A stretch of DNA of 64,000 nt from contig NZ_BMMV01000003.1 in NCBI RefSeq assembly GCF_014646115.1, positions 154,770 to 218,769 of the forward strand, read 5' to 3'. A program made the translations under genes and the position numbers. The notes beneath the pieces were generated by a model that saw nothing but the letters and a program-made list of their open reading frames with translations, did no database searches and was not told where the DNA came from. Shown in pieces: positions 30,773 to 39,194 of the stretch. Position 1 is the first letter of the stretch, and each line of letters starts with the position of its first letter. Source of the stretch: Streptomyces camponoticapitis. GTDB taxonomy: Bacteria > Actinomycetota > Actinomycetes > Streptomycetales > Streptomycetaceae.

Positions 30773-31141
30773 ATGGCCGACTCCGAAGACCAGGCGATGA
30801 AGACCCTGGCCCGACACCTCTCCCAGGCCTACACCGTCCTCGCGACGCTGTGCCTCAACCTCCCCGTCCCGGTCACGCTCCCCACGGGCGCCGTGTCCAA
30901 CGTGGAGACCGTCCCGGCCGTCCGCCGCATCATGGACATCACCGAGGACCAGCCGATGCCCGAGGAGCAGCAGGCTCTTCTCTTCGCCGCCTGCTCGTTC
31001 TGGCTCGGGGGGCTGGACATCTACGGACTCCTGATCCGTGACTTCCACACCGCCCGAGCCCACTCGGCAGCCGCCAACCTGATCATGTGCGACGACACGA
31101 TGCACGACCTGATCGTCTGGCTGGCGGACAACCAGAAGTAA
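30773..31141 (+). CDS. paralog B of a duplicated small protein
   Basis: A 122-residue protein homologous to paralog A, with NLPVPVTLPTGAV and VRRIMDITEDQPMPEEQQA aligned without gaps. Start ATG 30773 with AGGAAGG upstream. The C-terminus differs more, keeping the hydrophobic pattern (FWLGGLDIYGLL, LIVWLADNQK). Two diverged copies in a prophage suggest dosage or specificity differences. Confidence 0.75.
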   Translation: MADSEDQAMKTLARHLSQAYTVLATLCLNLPVPVTLPTGAVSNVETVPAVRRIMDITEDQPMPEEQQALLFAACSFWLGGLDIYGLLIRDFHTARAHSAAANLIMCDDTMHDLIVWLADNQK

Positions 31142-31154
31142 GACCCACCCCTGT

Positions 31155-31179
31155 CGCCCCCGGCACCCAGCCGGGGGCG
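31155..31179 (+). terminator. terminator of paralog B
   Basis: Perfect 10-bp stem, CGCCCCCGGC (31155-31164) and GCCGGGGGCG (31170-31179), loop ACCCA, directly after the stop of paralog B. Confidence 0.8.
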
Positions 31180-31296
31180 GCCCCATTCCCCGGACAGCAC
31201 AAGACCGGCGGGCCCGAGCCGAAGCCCAGACACCCCCGCGAAGGGGGCGCTCGCGAAAACCCACCGGTCACACCCAGCCAGAAAGGCCGGACCACC

Positions 31297-31716
31297 ATGG
31301 TAGACAGACCCACGCCCACGGGCGAGACGTTGCGCGAGATCGCCGCCCGCCACGGCCGCGCGTACAACACGCTGCGCACCGTCTGGTCACGACACCCCGA
31401 CTGGCCCGAGCCGATCGGTAAGCGGGGCCGCTCGTACGTCTACGACTCGGCCGCCGTCGACAAGGTCGTCGCCGAGCACTTCGCTCGCGATGCCGTCGAG
31501 CTGGAGCCGCTCCGGCTGTACACCGCCCGGCAGATCGCCGAGGCCACCGGCATCAGCGCAGCCACCATCCGCGCTGACCAGGCCAAGACCCGTGCGGACG
31601 GCACACCACGTTGGCCGGCCCCCGACGACACGAGCGGACCCGCGAACCGCTGGTACGGCAAGACAATCTCACACGCTTTCTCAAAACGCCGCAACTACCA
31701 ACAAAAACCGCTCTAA
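31297..31716 (+). CDS. double HTH DNA-binding protein
   Basis: A 139-residue protein with two small helix-turn-helix/excisionase-like domains: residues 8-60 (TLREIAARHGRAYNTLRTVW, then RGRSYVYDSAAV) and 72-125 (YTARQIAEATGISAATIRAD). The leader resembles those of paralogs A and B (CAGAAAGG and an ACCACC ending). It could be the phage's recombination directionality factor or a regulator of the palindromic region just downstream. Confidence 0.75.
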   Translation: MVDRPTPTGETLREIAARHGRAYNTLRTVWSRHPDWPEPIGKRGRSYVYDSAAVDKVVAEHFARDAVELEPLRLYTARQIAEATGISAATIRADQAKTRADGTPRWPAPDDTSGPANRWYGKTISHAFSKRRNYQQKPL

Positions 31717-31855
31717 TTAGCGTTGTGGCAGGGGATGCACGCTTGAGTAACCCGCAATTGCGGGTAACATCTTCACTTGCGAAGCTAGCTAGGTAAGTGA
31801 AGTTGAAATAGGCCTACGAGAGTCACTAATAGTGAACGTGGGTATCAAGTACGAA
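31717..31855. promoter_or_regulatory. AT-rich region with three inverted repeats
   Basis: No gene. Composition drops sharply from the surroundings. It contains the perfect palindrome ACCCGCAATTGCGGGT (31750-31765), arms CTTCACTT (31771-31778) and AAGTGAAG (31795-31802) around AGCTAGCT, and TCACTAATAGTGA (31822-31834). Such a cluster suggests a regulatory or replication site, or binding by the adjacent double-HTH protein. Confidence 0.55.
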
Positions 31856-31891
31856 GGGCCCAACCCGGGACTGGCATCCCGAGTCAGGCCC
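31856..31891 (-). terminator. terminator for the minus-strand small gene
   Basis: Read on the minus strand, GGGCCTGACTCGGGA pairs with TCCCGGGTTGGGCCC over 15 bp (three G-U pairs) around a TGCCAG loop. It lies about 100 bp past the stop of the 31990-32121 gene. Confidence 0.6.
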
Positions 31892-31989
31892 CTCAACGCA
31901 GTTCACGAGTCCGGTCGCTCTCCTGGAGACCGGGCTCGCTGCGGTTGCAGCTGCTGCCGGGTTCCCGACCGGGGTCTCGCGCGCGGCCC

Positions 31990-32121
31990 TCAGATGGACT
32001 GAGCGAACTGTCCCGCGCTGGTGATGATGGCCACGAGCACGCCCATCGCTGCGAGTACGACCTGCCACTTCTCGGGGCCGGTCCATCGCTTACGCGGCTT
32101 GCGCATACCGGGACTTACCAT
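31990..32121 (-). CDS. 43-residue membrane peptide
   Basis: A very small gene with ATG at 32121 and a strong GAAGGAGGAAG ribosome-binding site. The basic N-terminus (RKPRKRWTGPEKW) is followed by one transmembrane helix (QVVLAAMGVLVAIITSAGQF). It has the layout of a small holin-like or membrane-active peptide, but is far from the lysis genes and on the other strand. Confidence 0.65.
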   Translation of the reverse strand: MVSPGMRKPRKRWTGPEKWQVVLAAMGVLVAIITSAGQFAQSI

Positions 32122-32630
32122 CGCGCTTCCTCCTTCTCCTCCTACCAGCCCCGAGGTTGGGACTGGAGCCCATGAACTCGGGCCCCCGCGCCCTGAGTTC
32201 GGGGAGGGTCGGTGAAAGCAGGTTCATCATACTGGCGGGGTCCGTACATCCGCGCGCACGCCATCACACCGACACGCCGAATGACGCAAGCCCTTCCACA
32301 GAGATGTTGATCTTTTCCACAGACAAAGAAGGCGAATAATCGGAAGTCGGACTTCCGATGGCTAGGCGCTGGTCGGGGGTGCACAGCTCCGCACCTGAGG
32401 CCGCCCCGAGCGGCGGTGAAGCCTGCCCTTTCGGGCAGCCGTACGCGCATCCCCGACCGTCTCCATGCCGCTGCGATGCTTCCTGGCCGGCAGGTTCTTG
32501 CACATTGGTGATCAATGTCGCACCATAAGCGCACGGACCCGGCATGCCCGGAACCGGAAGCTGATTTCCTCCCCCATCACACCGTCCGTCCCGGATGATG
32601 GCGCCTTCAACCACCGTCCTTGGGGGGACC
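32122..32630. other. intergenic region with a 21-bp palindrome and TTCCACAGA repeats
   Basis: No supported gene in 509 bp. It holds the inverted repeat ATCGGAAGTC (32339-32348) and GACTTCCGAT (32350-32359) around one G, and TTCCACAGA twice (32294-32302, 32315-32323) 21 bp apart in AT-rich DNA. A CTGCCC/GGGCAG hairpin lies near 32423-32438. It must also hold the promoters of the two divergent flanking genes. Confidence 0.5.
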
Positions 32631-32969
32631 ATGCGAACTACCACCATCACGGCGCTCGCCGCCGGCTTACTCCTCGTCACGCTCACCGGCTGCGACGCCG
32701 AGGAGTTCGACAAGCAGGGCGCGGCCGTCATGTGCGAGGAGTTCGTCTCGAAGTCCCTGAAGGCCCCCGGCAGTGCCGACTTCTCGGGCGTCAGCGACAC
32801 CACGATCGAGACGCTCAGCGACGCGAAGCCCTGGAAGTACAAGGTCAACGCCTTCGTCGACAGCCAGAACGGCTTCGGCGCGAAGATCCGCACCGACTAC
32901 GTGTGCACCATCTCGACCAAGGACCACGACACCTGGACCCTGGACGACCTGGACACCAGCGAGCGCTGA
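32631..32969 (+). CDS. small lipoprotein, superinfection-exclusion candidate
   Basis: A 112-residue lipoprotein with signal peptide and lipobox LTGC (residues 1-22, ATG then RTTTITALAAGLLLVTLTGC). The mature domain has two Cys (MCEEFVSK, YVCTIS), LKAPGSADF, and an internal VNAFVDSQNGFGAKIRTDYV segment. This pattern occurs in many exported phage and bacterial lipoproteins. Ribosome-binding site GGGGGGACC precedes ATG. A surface lipoprotein with its own terminator fits a lysogen-expressed gene; blocking DNA entry of related phages is an inference. Confidence 0.78.
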   Translation: MRTTTITALAAGLLLVTLTGCDAEEFDKQGAAVMCEEFVSKSLKAPGSADFSGVSDTTIETLSDAKPWKYKVNAFVDSQNGFGAKIRTDYVCTISTKDHDTWTLDDLDTSER

Positions 32970-32983
32970 CCCACCCCAGACTG

Positions 32984-33016
32984 GGCCCGACCGTTCCGTG
33001 CTCCGGCGGTCGGGCC
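32984..33016 (+). terminator. terminator after the lipoprotein gene
   Basis: Perfect 10-bp stem, GGCCCGACCG (32984-32993) and CGGTCGGGCC (33007-33016), followed by TTTCG, between convergent genes. Confidence 0.85.
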
Positions 33017-33029
33017 TTTCGCATGCCAC

Positions 33030-33338
33030 CTAGAACGGCGCCGCGCCGCTCCCGGTGATGACCAACGGCCCCGTACTGAAGTCGCCAGCGCTCACCAGGA
33101 ACTCCCCCTCGCGGCCGTCCGGCAACCGCAGCCGTGCCATGTCCGCGTCCGAGATGCTCCAGGCCGCGTCCGGCCCCTGCACCGTGAGCGTCCCGCCCCA
33201 CGACCTCAGGCCCTCGACCGTCTGCCGCATACCTCCCGCGATGAAGCCAACGTGCTCCGTCTCGACGCGTAGGTCAGCGGTCACCTCGTACTCAACGGCG
33301 TTCACGATGACCGTGGCCTCGCCCTGATAGGTAGTCAT
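33030..33338 (-). CDS. beta-rich protein preceding the packaging genes
   Basis: A 102-residue protein starting at ATG 33338. The pattern YQGEATVIVNAVEYEVTADL, then WGGTLTVQGP and LRLPDGREGEFLV suggests an all-beta fold similar to Streptomyces DUF4873-like proteins. It is divergent from the terminase genes with a 52-bp gap, so the late promoter must lie in this gap or within either gene. Function unknown. Confidence 0.65.
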   Translation of the reverse strand: MTTYQGEATVIVNAVEYEVTADLRVETEHVGFIAGGMRQTVEGLRSWGGTLTVQGPDAAWSISDADMARLRLPDGREGEFLVSAGDFSTGPLVITGSGAAPF

Positions 33339-33390
33339 GTGGACAGTCTGCGGGCCACCGGCCCCAACTGCCCTCACGGGGAGGTGACCG

Positions 33391-33915
33391 GTGGCCAGCA
33401 CCCGCCCAGTCACCGACGAGGAGCGCAAGGAGATCCGGCGCCTACACGGCGAGGGCAAGAGCCGGAACGCGATCGCAAAGTACCTGCGCCGCTCGGGCCG
33501 CACGATCTCCAAGATCGTCGCCGAGATGGGGCTGTCCTTCGACCGCGCCACGATGACGGCCGTCGCGACCGAGGCCCGCTCGATGGACCTCGCCGCCCGC
33601 CGCCTCCGACTCGCTGAGGACCTCCAAGTCGACGCCGAACGAATGCGCCGCCAGCTCTGGGAGCCCGCAGTCGTCTTCAACTTCGGCGGCAAGGACAACA
33701 CCTTCGAGAAGCGCACGCTGCCCGAGGCGCCCGCCGAGATGAAGAAGACGATCATGGGCGCCGTCGGCATCGCCATCGACCGCTCACTCAAGCTCGCCCC
33801 TCCGAAGGATGAGACCGGCACAGAGGAGGGCATCGCGCTGATCACCAACCTGATGTCCGGCCTGACCGCCATCCACCGCGCCCGCCAGGAGCAGGAGGCC
33901 ACCGAGGGGGCGTGA
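33391..33915 (+). CDS. terS: terminase small subunit
   Basis: A 174-residue DNA-recognition subunit of the packaging motor. Residues 8-45 form a resolvase-type HTH (EERKEIRRLHGEGKSRNAIA, RRSGRTISKIV). A helical oligomerisation region follows. GTG start behind GGGGAGGTG. It overlaps the large terminase start by four bases, the normal order. It would select viral DNA at the pac or cos site, probably nearby. Confidence 0.85.
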   Translation: MASTRPVTDEERKEIRRLHGEGKSRNAIAKYLRRSGRTISKIVAEMGLSFDRATMTAVATEARSMDLAARRLRLAEDLQVDAERMRRQLWEPAVVFNFGGKDNTFEKRTLPEAPAEMKKTIMGAVGIAIDRSLKLAPPKDETGTEEGIALITNLMSGLTAIHRARQEQEATEGA

Positions 33916-35192
33916 TGCTCAACCTCGACGACTTCCCCCTCTCGCCGAAGCAGATCGCTTCCATCGTCGAGGCCGACGCCCGCATCAACTTGTGGCACGG
34001 CGCCATCCGGTCCGGCAAGACGATCGCGAGCCTGATCGCGTTCCTCTACGCCGTCGCCACCGCGCCCCGGACCGGCCTGATCCTCATCACCGGCCGAACG
34101 CTCGACACCATCGGCCGCAACATCATGGAGCCGCTCACCGACCCGGGCCTGTCCGGCGCCCTGGCGAAGCTGATCGACTGGACGCCCGGCGCGAAGACGG
34201 CCGTCATCCTCGGCCGGACCGTGCACCTGGTGGGCGCCAACGACCGGCGGGCCGAAGGCAAGATCCGCGGGGCCACGGTCGCGCTGGTCTACTGCGACGA
34301 GGTCAGCCTGCTGCCGAAGGACTTCTTCCGCCAGCTCCTCGGCCGCCTGTCCGTCAAGGGCGCGAAGCTCCTCGGCACCACGAACCCAGACAACCCCGCG
34401 CACTGGCTGAAGAAGGAGTTCATCGACCGGGGCGGGGAGCTCAACCTCCGCAGCTGGCACTTCGGCCTCGACGACAACCCGTCCCTTGACCCGCAGTACG
34501 TCGCCGACCTCAAGCAGGAGTACGTCGGCCTCTGGTACCGCCGCTTCATCCTCGGCCAGTGGGTCCAGAGTGAGGGCGCGATCTACGACATGTTCGACCC
34601 GAACCGGCACGTCGTATCGACGCTGCCCCGGATCGAGCGCTGGATCGCCGACGGGATCGACTACGGCACGGTCAACCCGTTCGCCGATGTGCTCGTCGGC
34701 TTGGGCGCCGACCGCAAGCTGTACGTCGTCAGCGAGTACCGGCACGACTCGCGCATGCAGCGCAAGCAGATGACCGACCGCGAATACTCTGCGGCCCGCC
34801 GGAAGTGGCTCGCGGCCGTTCCCCACCCGCACTCAACAGTCGTCGGTGTGGCACCGGAGTGGACGGTCGTCGACCCGTCCGCGAGCTCGTTCATCGAGCA
34901 GCTGCACCGCGACGGCGTCGCCGGCGTCACGCACGCCGACAACGCCGTCCTCGACGGCATCCGCACCGTGTCCTCCCTCCTCGCCAGCGAGGACCTGAAG
35001 ATCCACGAATCGGCCGTCGGCCTCATCGACGAAATGCCGGGTTACTCCTGGGACGACACGGCGGCCGAGGCTGGCGAGGACAAACCGATCAAGGAAAACG
35101 ATCACAGTTGCGACGGTCTCCGCTACGCCGTCCGTACGACCGAGTCCCTGTGGCGCCCGTACCTGCCGACCCGCCTGGAGGCCGCCGCATGA
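33912..35192 (+). CDS. terL: terminase large subunit
   Basis: A 426-residue packaging ATPase/nuclease of the PBSX-like terminase_3 family. Walker A GAIRSGKT at 30-37, Walker B VALVYCDE at 123-130 with catalytic E130. The nuclease domain has acidic clusters IDYGTVNPFAD (about 250), VVDPSASSF and the final NDHSCDGLRYAV. Start is GTG 33912 or the adjacent ATG 33915. It drives DNA into procapsids through the portal encoded two genes on. Confidence 0.96.
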   Translation: MMLNLDDFPLSPKQIASIVEADARINLWHGAIRSGKTIASLIAFLYAVATAPRTGLILITGRTLDTIGRNIMEPLTDPGLSGALAKLIDWTPGAKTAVILGRTVHLVGANDRRAEGKIRGATVALVYCDEVSLLPKDFFRQLLGRLSVKGAKLLGTTNPDNPAHWLKKEFIDRGGELNLRSWHFGLDDNPSLDPQYVADLKQEYVGLWYRRFILGQWVQSEGAIYDMFDPNRHVVSTLPRIERWIADGIDYGTVNPFADVLVGLGADRKLYVVSEYRHDSRMQRKQMTDREYSAARRKWLAAVPHPHSTVVGVAPEWTVVDPSASSFIEQLHRDGVAGVTHADNAVLDGIRTVSSLLASEDLKIHESAVGLIDEMPGYSWDDTAAEAGEDKPIKENDHSCDGLRYAVRTTESLWRPYLPTRLEAAA

Positions 35193-35344
35193 TGCCCACG
35201 GTCGACCAGGCCATCGCCAACGCCGCCCGCCTCCTGGAGCGCGCGGAGATCGACCCCAACCCACAGCAGATGGCGACGTACGACGCCATCGCCGCCTCGT
35301 GGATTCAACTCGCCAGCCTGCTGATGGAGAAGGAGCGCGTCTGA
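35189..35344 (+). CDS. small protein between terminase and portal
   Basis: A 51-residue helical protein (VDQAIANAARLLERAEIDPN, ASWIQLASLLMEKERV). The ATGATG start overlaps the terminase stop and its own stop overlaps the portal ATG. Small proteins of this type recur at this position in actinophages; function unknown. Confidence 0.7.
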   Translation: MMPTVDQAIANAARLLERAEIDPNPQQMATYDAIAASWIQLASLLMEKERV

Positions 35345-36858
35345 TGCCCCTGCCCACCAGCAACGTGCCGTGGCCGCCCCCGTACCTCAAGCCCGCCCTC
35401 GACGCCATGCACTCCTGGGACACCTGGTGGAGTGGCGACTCCGACCGCCTGGAGACCTTGTACGGCGGCGGGTCCGGCAGCGGCACGCCCGATCCGAAGC
35501 GACTCCAGTACGCCGGCGGCGTCGTCGGTCGGATGGCCCGCTGGTGGTGGGGCACCCCCACCGCACCGGGCGAGCGCCGGACGAAACTCCACGTGCCGAT
35601 CGCTGGTGACCTCTGCTCCGGCAGCGCCAACTTGCTGTTCTCCGAGCCGCCCACGTTCAGCGTCGATGACGACGTGACACAGAAGCGCCTCGACCTCCTG
35701 GTCGATGACGGGATGCTCGCCACCCTCCAGTCCGCCGCCGAGGTCGGTGCAGCACTGGGCGGCGTGTACCTGCGCCCGGTGTACGACCTCGACCTGGCCG
35801 ACGCACCGTGGCTCGACGCCGTCCACGCCGACCGGGCCGTGCCCGAGTTCCGATGGGGCCGCCTGAGCGCCGTCACCTTCTGGCGGATCGTCCACGAGTC
35901 GGACGGTCAGGTCTGGCGCCACCTGGAGCGACACGAGCCGGGCACTATCGAGCACGGCCTCTATCAGGGCACTGCGGGGAAGCTCGGCCGTCCCGTGCCG
36001 TTGCAGGACCATCCGGTCACGCAGGGCTTCGCCGAGATCGTCTCTGACGAGGGCCTCATCGAGACCGGTTACGAGGGGCTCGATGTCTCGTACATCCCCA
36101 ACGACATGTCTCGCCGGTGGCGCTGCAACGTCGCGCTCAAGGACCTGGGCAGGAGCGACCTGGACGGCGTCGAGCCGCTCATGGACTCCCTGGACGAGGT
36201 GTACGCCTCCTGGATGCGCGACATCCGGTTGGGCAAGGGACGCATCGTTGTCCCGAGTGCCTACCTCCAGTCCCACGGTCCCGGCCAGGGGGCCAGTTGG
36301 AATCCGGACCAAGAAGCGTTCGCCGGTATCAACATGCTGGCCAGGGGCGACGGTGCACAGCTGACGGTCGCCCAGTTCGCCATCCGCGTCCAGGAGCACC
36401 GGGACAGCGCGGAGGATTTCGTCAACCAGATCCTCCGGTCCGCCGGCTACTCGGGGCAGACCTTCGGGATTGGCGGCGACGTCGCGGTGACAGCGACGGA
36501 GTCCAACGCGAAGGAACGCCGCTCGATGACGACGCGCGGGCGGAAGATCCTGCGCACACGTCCGGGGCTTGGCAACGCCGGGCATGCGATGCTCGCGCTC
36601 GACCGGCACGTGTTCGGCACCAAGGTCGTGCCGCAGCGTCCGAATATCGAGTTCTACGACTCCGTGCAGGAAGATCCGCTGTCGCTGGCGAACACTGCGG
36701 ACGTCCTCAAGCGCGCCATGGCCGCGTCCACGGACACCTTGGTCCGCATGGTGCACCCGGAGTGGGACGAGACCATGGTCAAGGCCGAAGTCGGTCGGAT
36801 CCAGGCGGAGTCGGGGCAGGCCGTAGAAGACCCGATGCAGGCCGGGGCGTTCGCGTAG
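35344..36858 (+). CDS. portal protein, SPP1 gp6-like
   Basis: A 504-residue portal subunit. It has the N-terminal WPPPYLKPALDAMHSWDTWW segment, a central KLHVPIAGDLCSGSANLLFS strand-helix, and a long C-terminal helix region (SAEDFVNQILRSAGYSGQTF). The layout and length match the SPP1/gp6 portal family. It forms the dodecameric DNA channel at one capsid vertex and docks the terminase. Confidence 0.92.
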   Translation: MPLPTSNVPWPPPYLKPALDAMHSWDTWWSGDSDRLETLYGGGSGSGTPDPKRLQYAGGVVGRMARWWWGTPTAPGERRTKLHVPIAGDLCSGSANLLFSEPPTFSVDDDVTQKRLDLLVDDGMLATLQSAAEVGAALGGVYLRPVYDLDLADAPWLDAVHADRAVPEFRWGRLSAVTFWRIVHESDGQVWRHLERHEPGTIEHGLYQGTAGKLGRPVPLQDHPVTQGFAEIVSDEGLIETGYEGLDVSYIPNDMSRRWRCNVALKDLGRSDLDGVEPLMDSLDEVYASWMRDIRLGKGRIVVPSAYLQSHGPGQGASWNPDQEAFAGINMLARGDGAQLTVAQFAIRVQEHRDSAEDFVNQILRSAGYSGQTFGIGGDVAVTATESNAKERRSMTTRGRKILRTRPGLGNAGHAMLALDRHVFGTKVVPQRPNIEFYDSVQEDPLSLANTADVLKRAMAASTDTLVRMVHPEWDETMVKAEVGRIQAESGQAVEDPMQAGAFA

Positions 36859-36872
36859 AGGGGCGGACCGCG

Positions 36873-37985
36873 ATGCCTGTCTCTCCGTCCATGGCTGAGG
36901 ACCTCGCTGCGGCGATCGCCGATCTGTACGAGGCGGCCGAGGGCACGATGATCGCGAGGATCCGCGACGCCCTGGCCGCCGGCATCAATTCGCCCGCGTG
37001 GGTGGAGATGAAGCTGGCGGCCCTTGGCAACTTGCAGTTCGCTATCCAGGAGGTCATCGACGCCCTGGTCCTCGACGCGTCCGGGGCAATGCACCAGGCC
37101 GTTGCGGAGGCGTACGACCGTGGGCAGCAGGCGGCCGTCGCCGAGCTCGGCGCCGTGGCTGTTGGGCAGGCTGCGGTCGCGGCGACGGTCCTGCCGTCCG
37201 CCCCGGCCGTGGACCGTCTGGCCGCCGCGCTCGTCTCCGAGACCGGGCCGGTGCATCTGCGGATCCTGCGGCAGGGCATGGACGTGTACCGGGACGTCGT
37301 AGCCCGCGCGGCGGCCGCGCCGCTCCTCGGTGCGCAGACCCGCCGCCAGGCCGCGCAGACCGCGTTCGACGACTTCGCCCAACGCGGGGTGACCGGCTTC
37401 GTGGACCGGACCGGACGCGGATGGAACCTGCGCAGCTACGTGGAGATGGCGACCCGTTCCGCCGTCGGCCGCGCCGCCGTGGATGCGCACAGCGACCGCC
37501 TGGGCGCCGCGGGCATCGACCTCGTGATGATCTCGGAGTCCCCGGAGGAGTGCCCGCGCTGCCGCCCCTGGGAGGGCAAGATCCTCACGCTCACGGGCGG
37601 GGGCGCCCGCACGATCGAGGTCGAGCACGCCACGGAAGATGGCCGCATGGTCACCGTGCAGGTGGCCGGCTCCCTCGCCGAGGCCCGCGGGGATGGGCTC
37701 TTTCATCCGAACTGCCGCCACAACCAAGTCGCGTACCTGCCCGGCCTGACCCGCCGCCCGCCGTCCGTGCCTGCGCGGGCGACGTACGAGCAGACGCAAA
37801 AGCAGCGTCACCTGGAGCGTCAGGTCCGGAAGTGGAAGCGCCTCGCTGCCGCCGCGCTCAACGAGCAAGCTGCGACGACCGCGCGCGCCAACGTCCGCGC
37901 CTACCAGGCGAAGATCCGGGCGCTCCTCACGGAGACGGACCTGCCGCGTAAGCGCCACCGCGAGCAGCTGGGCGGTGCTCGTTAG
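36873..37985 (+). CDS. MuF-like minor capsid protein
   Basis: A 370-residue minor head protein, long and helical in its first half. The MuF-type zinc-binding ending is visible: CPRCRPWEGKILTLTG followed later by DGLFHPNCRHNQVAYLPG. It lies between portal and scaffold, its usual place. The C-terminal 60 residues are a basic coiled coil (RHLERQVRKWKRLAAAALNE). It is thought to enter the capsid with DNA. Confidence 0.88.
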   Translation: MPVSPSMAEDLAAAIADLYEAAEGTMIARIRDALAAGINSPAWVEMKLAALGNLQFAIQEVIDALVLDASGAMHQAVAEAYDRGQQAAVAELGAVAVGQAAVAATVLPSAPAVDRLAAALVSETGPVHLRILRQGMDVYRDVVARAAAAPLLGAQTRRQAAQTAFDDFAQRGVTGFVDRTGRGWNLRSYVEMATRSAVGRAAVDAHSDRLGAAGIDLVMISESPEECPRCRPWEGKILTLTGGGARTIEVEHATEDGRMVTVQVAGSLAEARGDGLFHPNCRHNQVAYLPGLTRRPPSVPARATYEQTQKQRHLERQVRKWKRLAAAALNEQAATTARANVRAYQAKIRALLTETDLPRKRHREQLGGAR

Positions 37986-38221
37986 CGCAGTCGGGGAACC
38001 GGACGATCGGCCCTGCCCACAGGATCTCCGGTCACGCTGAACCACGCCGTCGGGCCGTAGACCGCGATCGGCACTGCCTCCTTCCCGATCGTCTCTCCGT
38101 CCTCCTTTTCGTAGATGGACAGAGCTCCGCTCCCTTCTGCTGTGTACCGGTACTCGCGGCCTTCGCCGTCTTCGTATCGCTGGTCGTCTTCGCGGTTGGT
38201 GAACTTGATCTCGACAGACAT
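37982..38221 (-). CDS. small minus-strand gene inside the head operon
   Basis: A 79-residue beta-rich protein (YRYTAEGSGALSIYEKEDGE, AVPIAVYGPTAWFSVTG) on the opposite strand, overlapping the MuF stop by four bases. The inverted repeat ACCGAA/TTCGGT lies upstream (38263-38276), and TAATCT sits about seven bases before the ATG, where it could drive a leaderless transcript. It is a moron-type insertion between two head genes. Confidence 0.6.
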   Translation of the reverse strand: MSVEIKFTNREDDQRYEDGEGREYRYTAEGSGALSIYEKEDGETIGKEAVPIAVYGPTAWFSVTGDPVGRADRPVPRLR

Positions 38222-38378
38222 ACCGGCAGATTAAGCCGACTTCCCTATTTCCGCGTGAAGTTACCGAAACTTCGGTCCGCCAGGTGCGGGCCGGGACACC
38301 GGCCGCCGCCAGGTGCGGGGCCACCATTCGGGCCGGCCAGGAGTCGGTCACTCCCCGACGCGCACCAGGAGTGCACGC

Positions 38379-39179
38379 ATGCAGAAGCGAACCCTCGCGC
38401 GCCACACCGGCAGAACCGGTGGATGGGCGCACCCGTATCGCACGGGCCCTTTCGACCCGTACTTGTACGCCGACGGAGGGGACGGAGACGACTCCGACTC
38501 CACGGACGACGGAGCAGACGGCGACGCGGACGCTGATGGCCAGGACGACGCCGCCGGAAGCGGCGACGACAACCAGGACGACGCGGACAAGGGGGCGAAG
38601 GAGGACAAGCCGAAGCCCAAGGCACCAGCGCAGAAGGACGGCGGGAAGGATCTCGCCGCTGAGAACGCGCGCCTCGCCAAGGAACTGAAGGCGGCGAACT
38701 CGGAGTCGGCCAAGGCCCGCGTCGAGGCCAAGGACCAGGCGGCGAAAGAGGCCCGCGACTCGCTCGCCAAGGACCTCGCCAACTTCCTCGACCCGAAGCG
38801 CGACGAGAAGGCCGACCCGCCGGACCCCGAGAAGCTCATGGCGCAGATCTCCGAGGAACGCACCGCGCACCGCGGCACAGCCATCGAGCTGGCGGTGTTC
38901 AAGGGCTCGTCGAAGCACGGCGCGGACCCGGAGCTGCTTGCCGACTCGAAGTCGTTCATGACGAAGCTCGGCAAGCTCGACCCGGCGTCCGACGACTTCA
39001 GCAAGAAGGTCGGCGAGGCCATCAAGGCGGCCGTCGCCGACAACCCGCGGCTCAAGGCGGGCAACCAGGCGCCCGCGCGGAGTAGCGGCGATTTCAACGG
39101 CGCGACGAAAGACACGGGCGCCGACCCCGAAGACATCGACGAGATCCGCAAGGAGCGGCGTAAGCGCCGTAGCGGATAA
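38379..39179 (+). CDS. scaffolding protein
   Basis: A 266-residue protein of the kind that guides capsid assembly. An acidic N-terminal third (GGDGDDSDSTDDGADGDADA) leads to a coiled coil at 95-135 (AAENARLAKELKAANSESAK) and a helical basic C-terminus (EDIDEIRKERRKRRSG) that would bind the coat protein. CAGGAG ribosome-binding site. Directly precedes the coat gene. Confidence 0.9.
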   Translation: MQKRTLARHTGRTGGWAHPYRTGPFDPYLYADGGDGDDSDSTDDGADGDADADGQDDAAGSGDDNQDDADKGAKEDKPKPKAPAQKDGGKDLAAENARLAKELKAANSESAKARVEAKDQAAKEARDSLAKDLANFLDPKRDEKADPPDPEKLMAQISEERTAHRGTAIELAVFKGSSKHGADPELLADSKSFMTKLGKLDPASDDFSKKVGEAIKAAVADNPRLKAGNQAPARSSGDFNGATKDTGADPEDIDEIRKERRKRRSG

Positions 39180-39194
39180 GAAAGGACACACCCC

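Noticed and set aside
31826..32086. 86-codon minus-strand frame
   Set aside because: It lacks coding bias and a ribosome-binding site, runs through the terminator hairpin, and overlaps the better-supported 43-codon gene in another frame.
32294..32323. DnaA boxes and host-type origin
   Set aside because: The two sites differ from the Streptomyces DnaA box consensus and only two occur; reported as repeats only.
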